From Ophiocordyceps camponoti-saundersi (nom. inval.) (Eukaryota > Ascomycota > Sordariomycetes > Hypocreales > Ophiocordycipitaceae), in NCBI GenBank assembly GCA_003339415.1, contig PDHQ01000344.1, positions 1 through 33,755 of the forward strand: 33,755 nucleotides of DNA, in the 5' to 3' direction. The translations under genes were made by a program, and so were the position numbers. The notes below the pieces were generated by a model that searched no databases, was not told the DNA's origin, and was given only the letters and a program-made list of their open reading frames with translations. Below are positions 33,373-33,755 of this stretch, one piece after another. Position 1 is the first letter of the stretch; each line of letters starts with the position of its first letter.

Positions 33373-33755
33373 CTTATTAGTATAATAGTTACTTTCTTAT
33401 TTTCTTATTAGTATTTTTAAAAAAAAAACTTTAAAAATAATTTTTATATTTTATATTTTATAAGCTTTATATATATATTTTTTATAGAATTTATTAAAAA
33501 GTAATTATTAGTTTTAAAAATACTTTTTATTATATAAAGAATAATTATTTACTTATAACTTACTAAAAAGTAAGTATTACTTTTAAAAAAAATAATACTA
33601 ATTTTTATTATAATATAGCTTATTTTAATTTTTTTTAAAATTTTTCCCTATTTAAGCTAGCGTTTTAAAAATATATTTTTATAAAAAATATAATATATAT
33701 ATTATTAATATTCTTACTTTATTTTTTAAATACGCTATAAGTAAGAAATATAATA
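33373..33755. other. AT-rich end of window
   Basis: Almost pure A/T. I see no gene, repeat boundary or RNA. Confidence 0.4.

Noticed and set aside
1..33755. Mitochondrial or AT-rich protist/bacterial genome as the source
   Set aside because: The bias is specifically CpA/TpG to TpA with CpG kept, and the content is LINE and LTR retroelements. This fits RIP in a filamentous ascomycete.

Overview
The window reads as an AT-rich, gene-poor heterochromatin block of a filamentous ascomycete (Pezizomycotina) built almost entirely from transposable elements destroyed by repeat-induced point mutation (RIP). CpA and TpG are nearly absent while TpA is everywhere, and CpG survives (for example the CG-rich run at 2127-2147). 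The latent reading frames I could follow are interrupted by TAA and TAG, as expected from CAA/CAG/TGG, and not by TGA. I found no intact protein-coding gene.

Layout, left to right. 1-260: AT-rich flank and a foldback (MITE-like) repeat. 262-2017: 5' end (LTR plus gag, minus strand) of a Ty3/gypsy-type element, called family A here. 2018-2250: small GC-richer, hairpin-rich island that largely escaped RIP. 2250-3130: AT-rich filler. About 3130-8050: a near-complete Tad-like LINE on the plus strand (ORF1 with zinc-knuckle remnants, ORF2 with reverse transcriptase). About 8090-9270: a minus-strand latent frame of unknown family. 9400-9850: a repeat-rich spacer with a GGTATATA motif cluster and (TAA)6. 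9850-12833: very degraded, unassigned sequence.

12834-31020 is a three-level nest. An outer family-A element (LTR 12834-13143, then F and G segments, resuming at 29638 with I and a truncated gag) is split by a second, full-length family-A element (LTRs 15838-16147 and 29328-29637). That inner copy is itself split by element B (17756-25667), which has 301-bp terminal direct repeats and a GTTAG target duplication. With B and one duplication copy removed, the inner family-A element is about 5.9 kb: 5' LTR, gag, pol (RT, RNase H, then presumed integrase) and 3' LTR, all on the minus strand.

Element B is the most unusual object. It carries a single intronless latent frame of about 1,400 codons (18542-22740) that I do not recognise as gag-pol, a RIP-poor GC island with hairpins and a class-II-length tRNA-like gene (23183-23264, minus), and further coding-like sequence (23380-25130).

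31034-31203 is a 170-bp foldback MITE with TA target duplication that has kept its CpA/TpG, so it probably arrived after RIP acted on its surroundings. The rest to 33755 is AT-rich, with one possible degraded coding tail ending at 33372.
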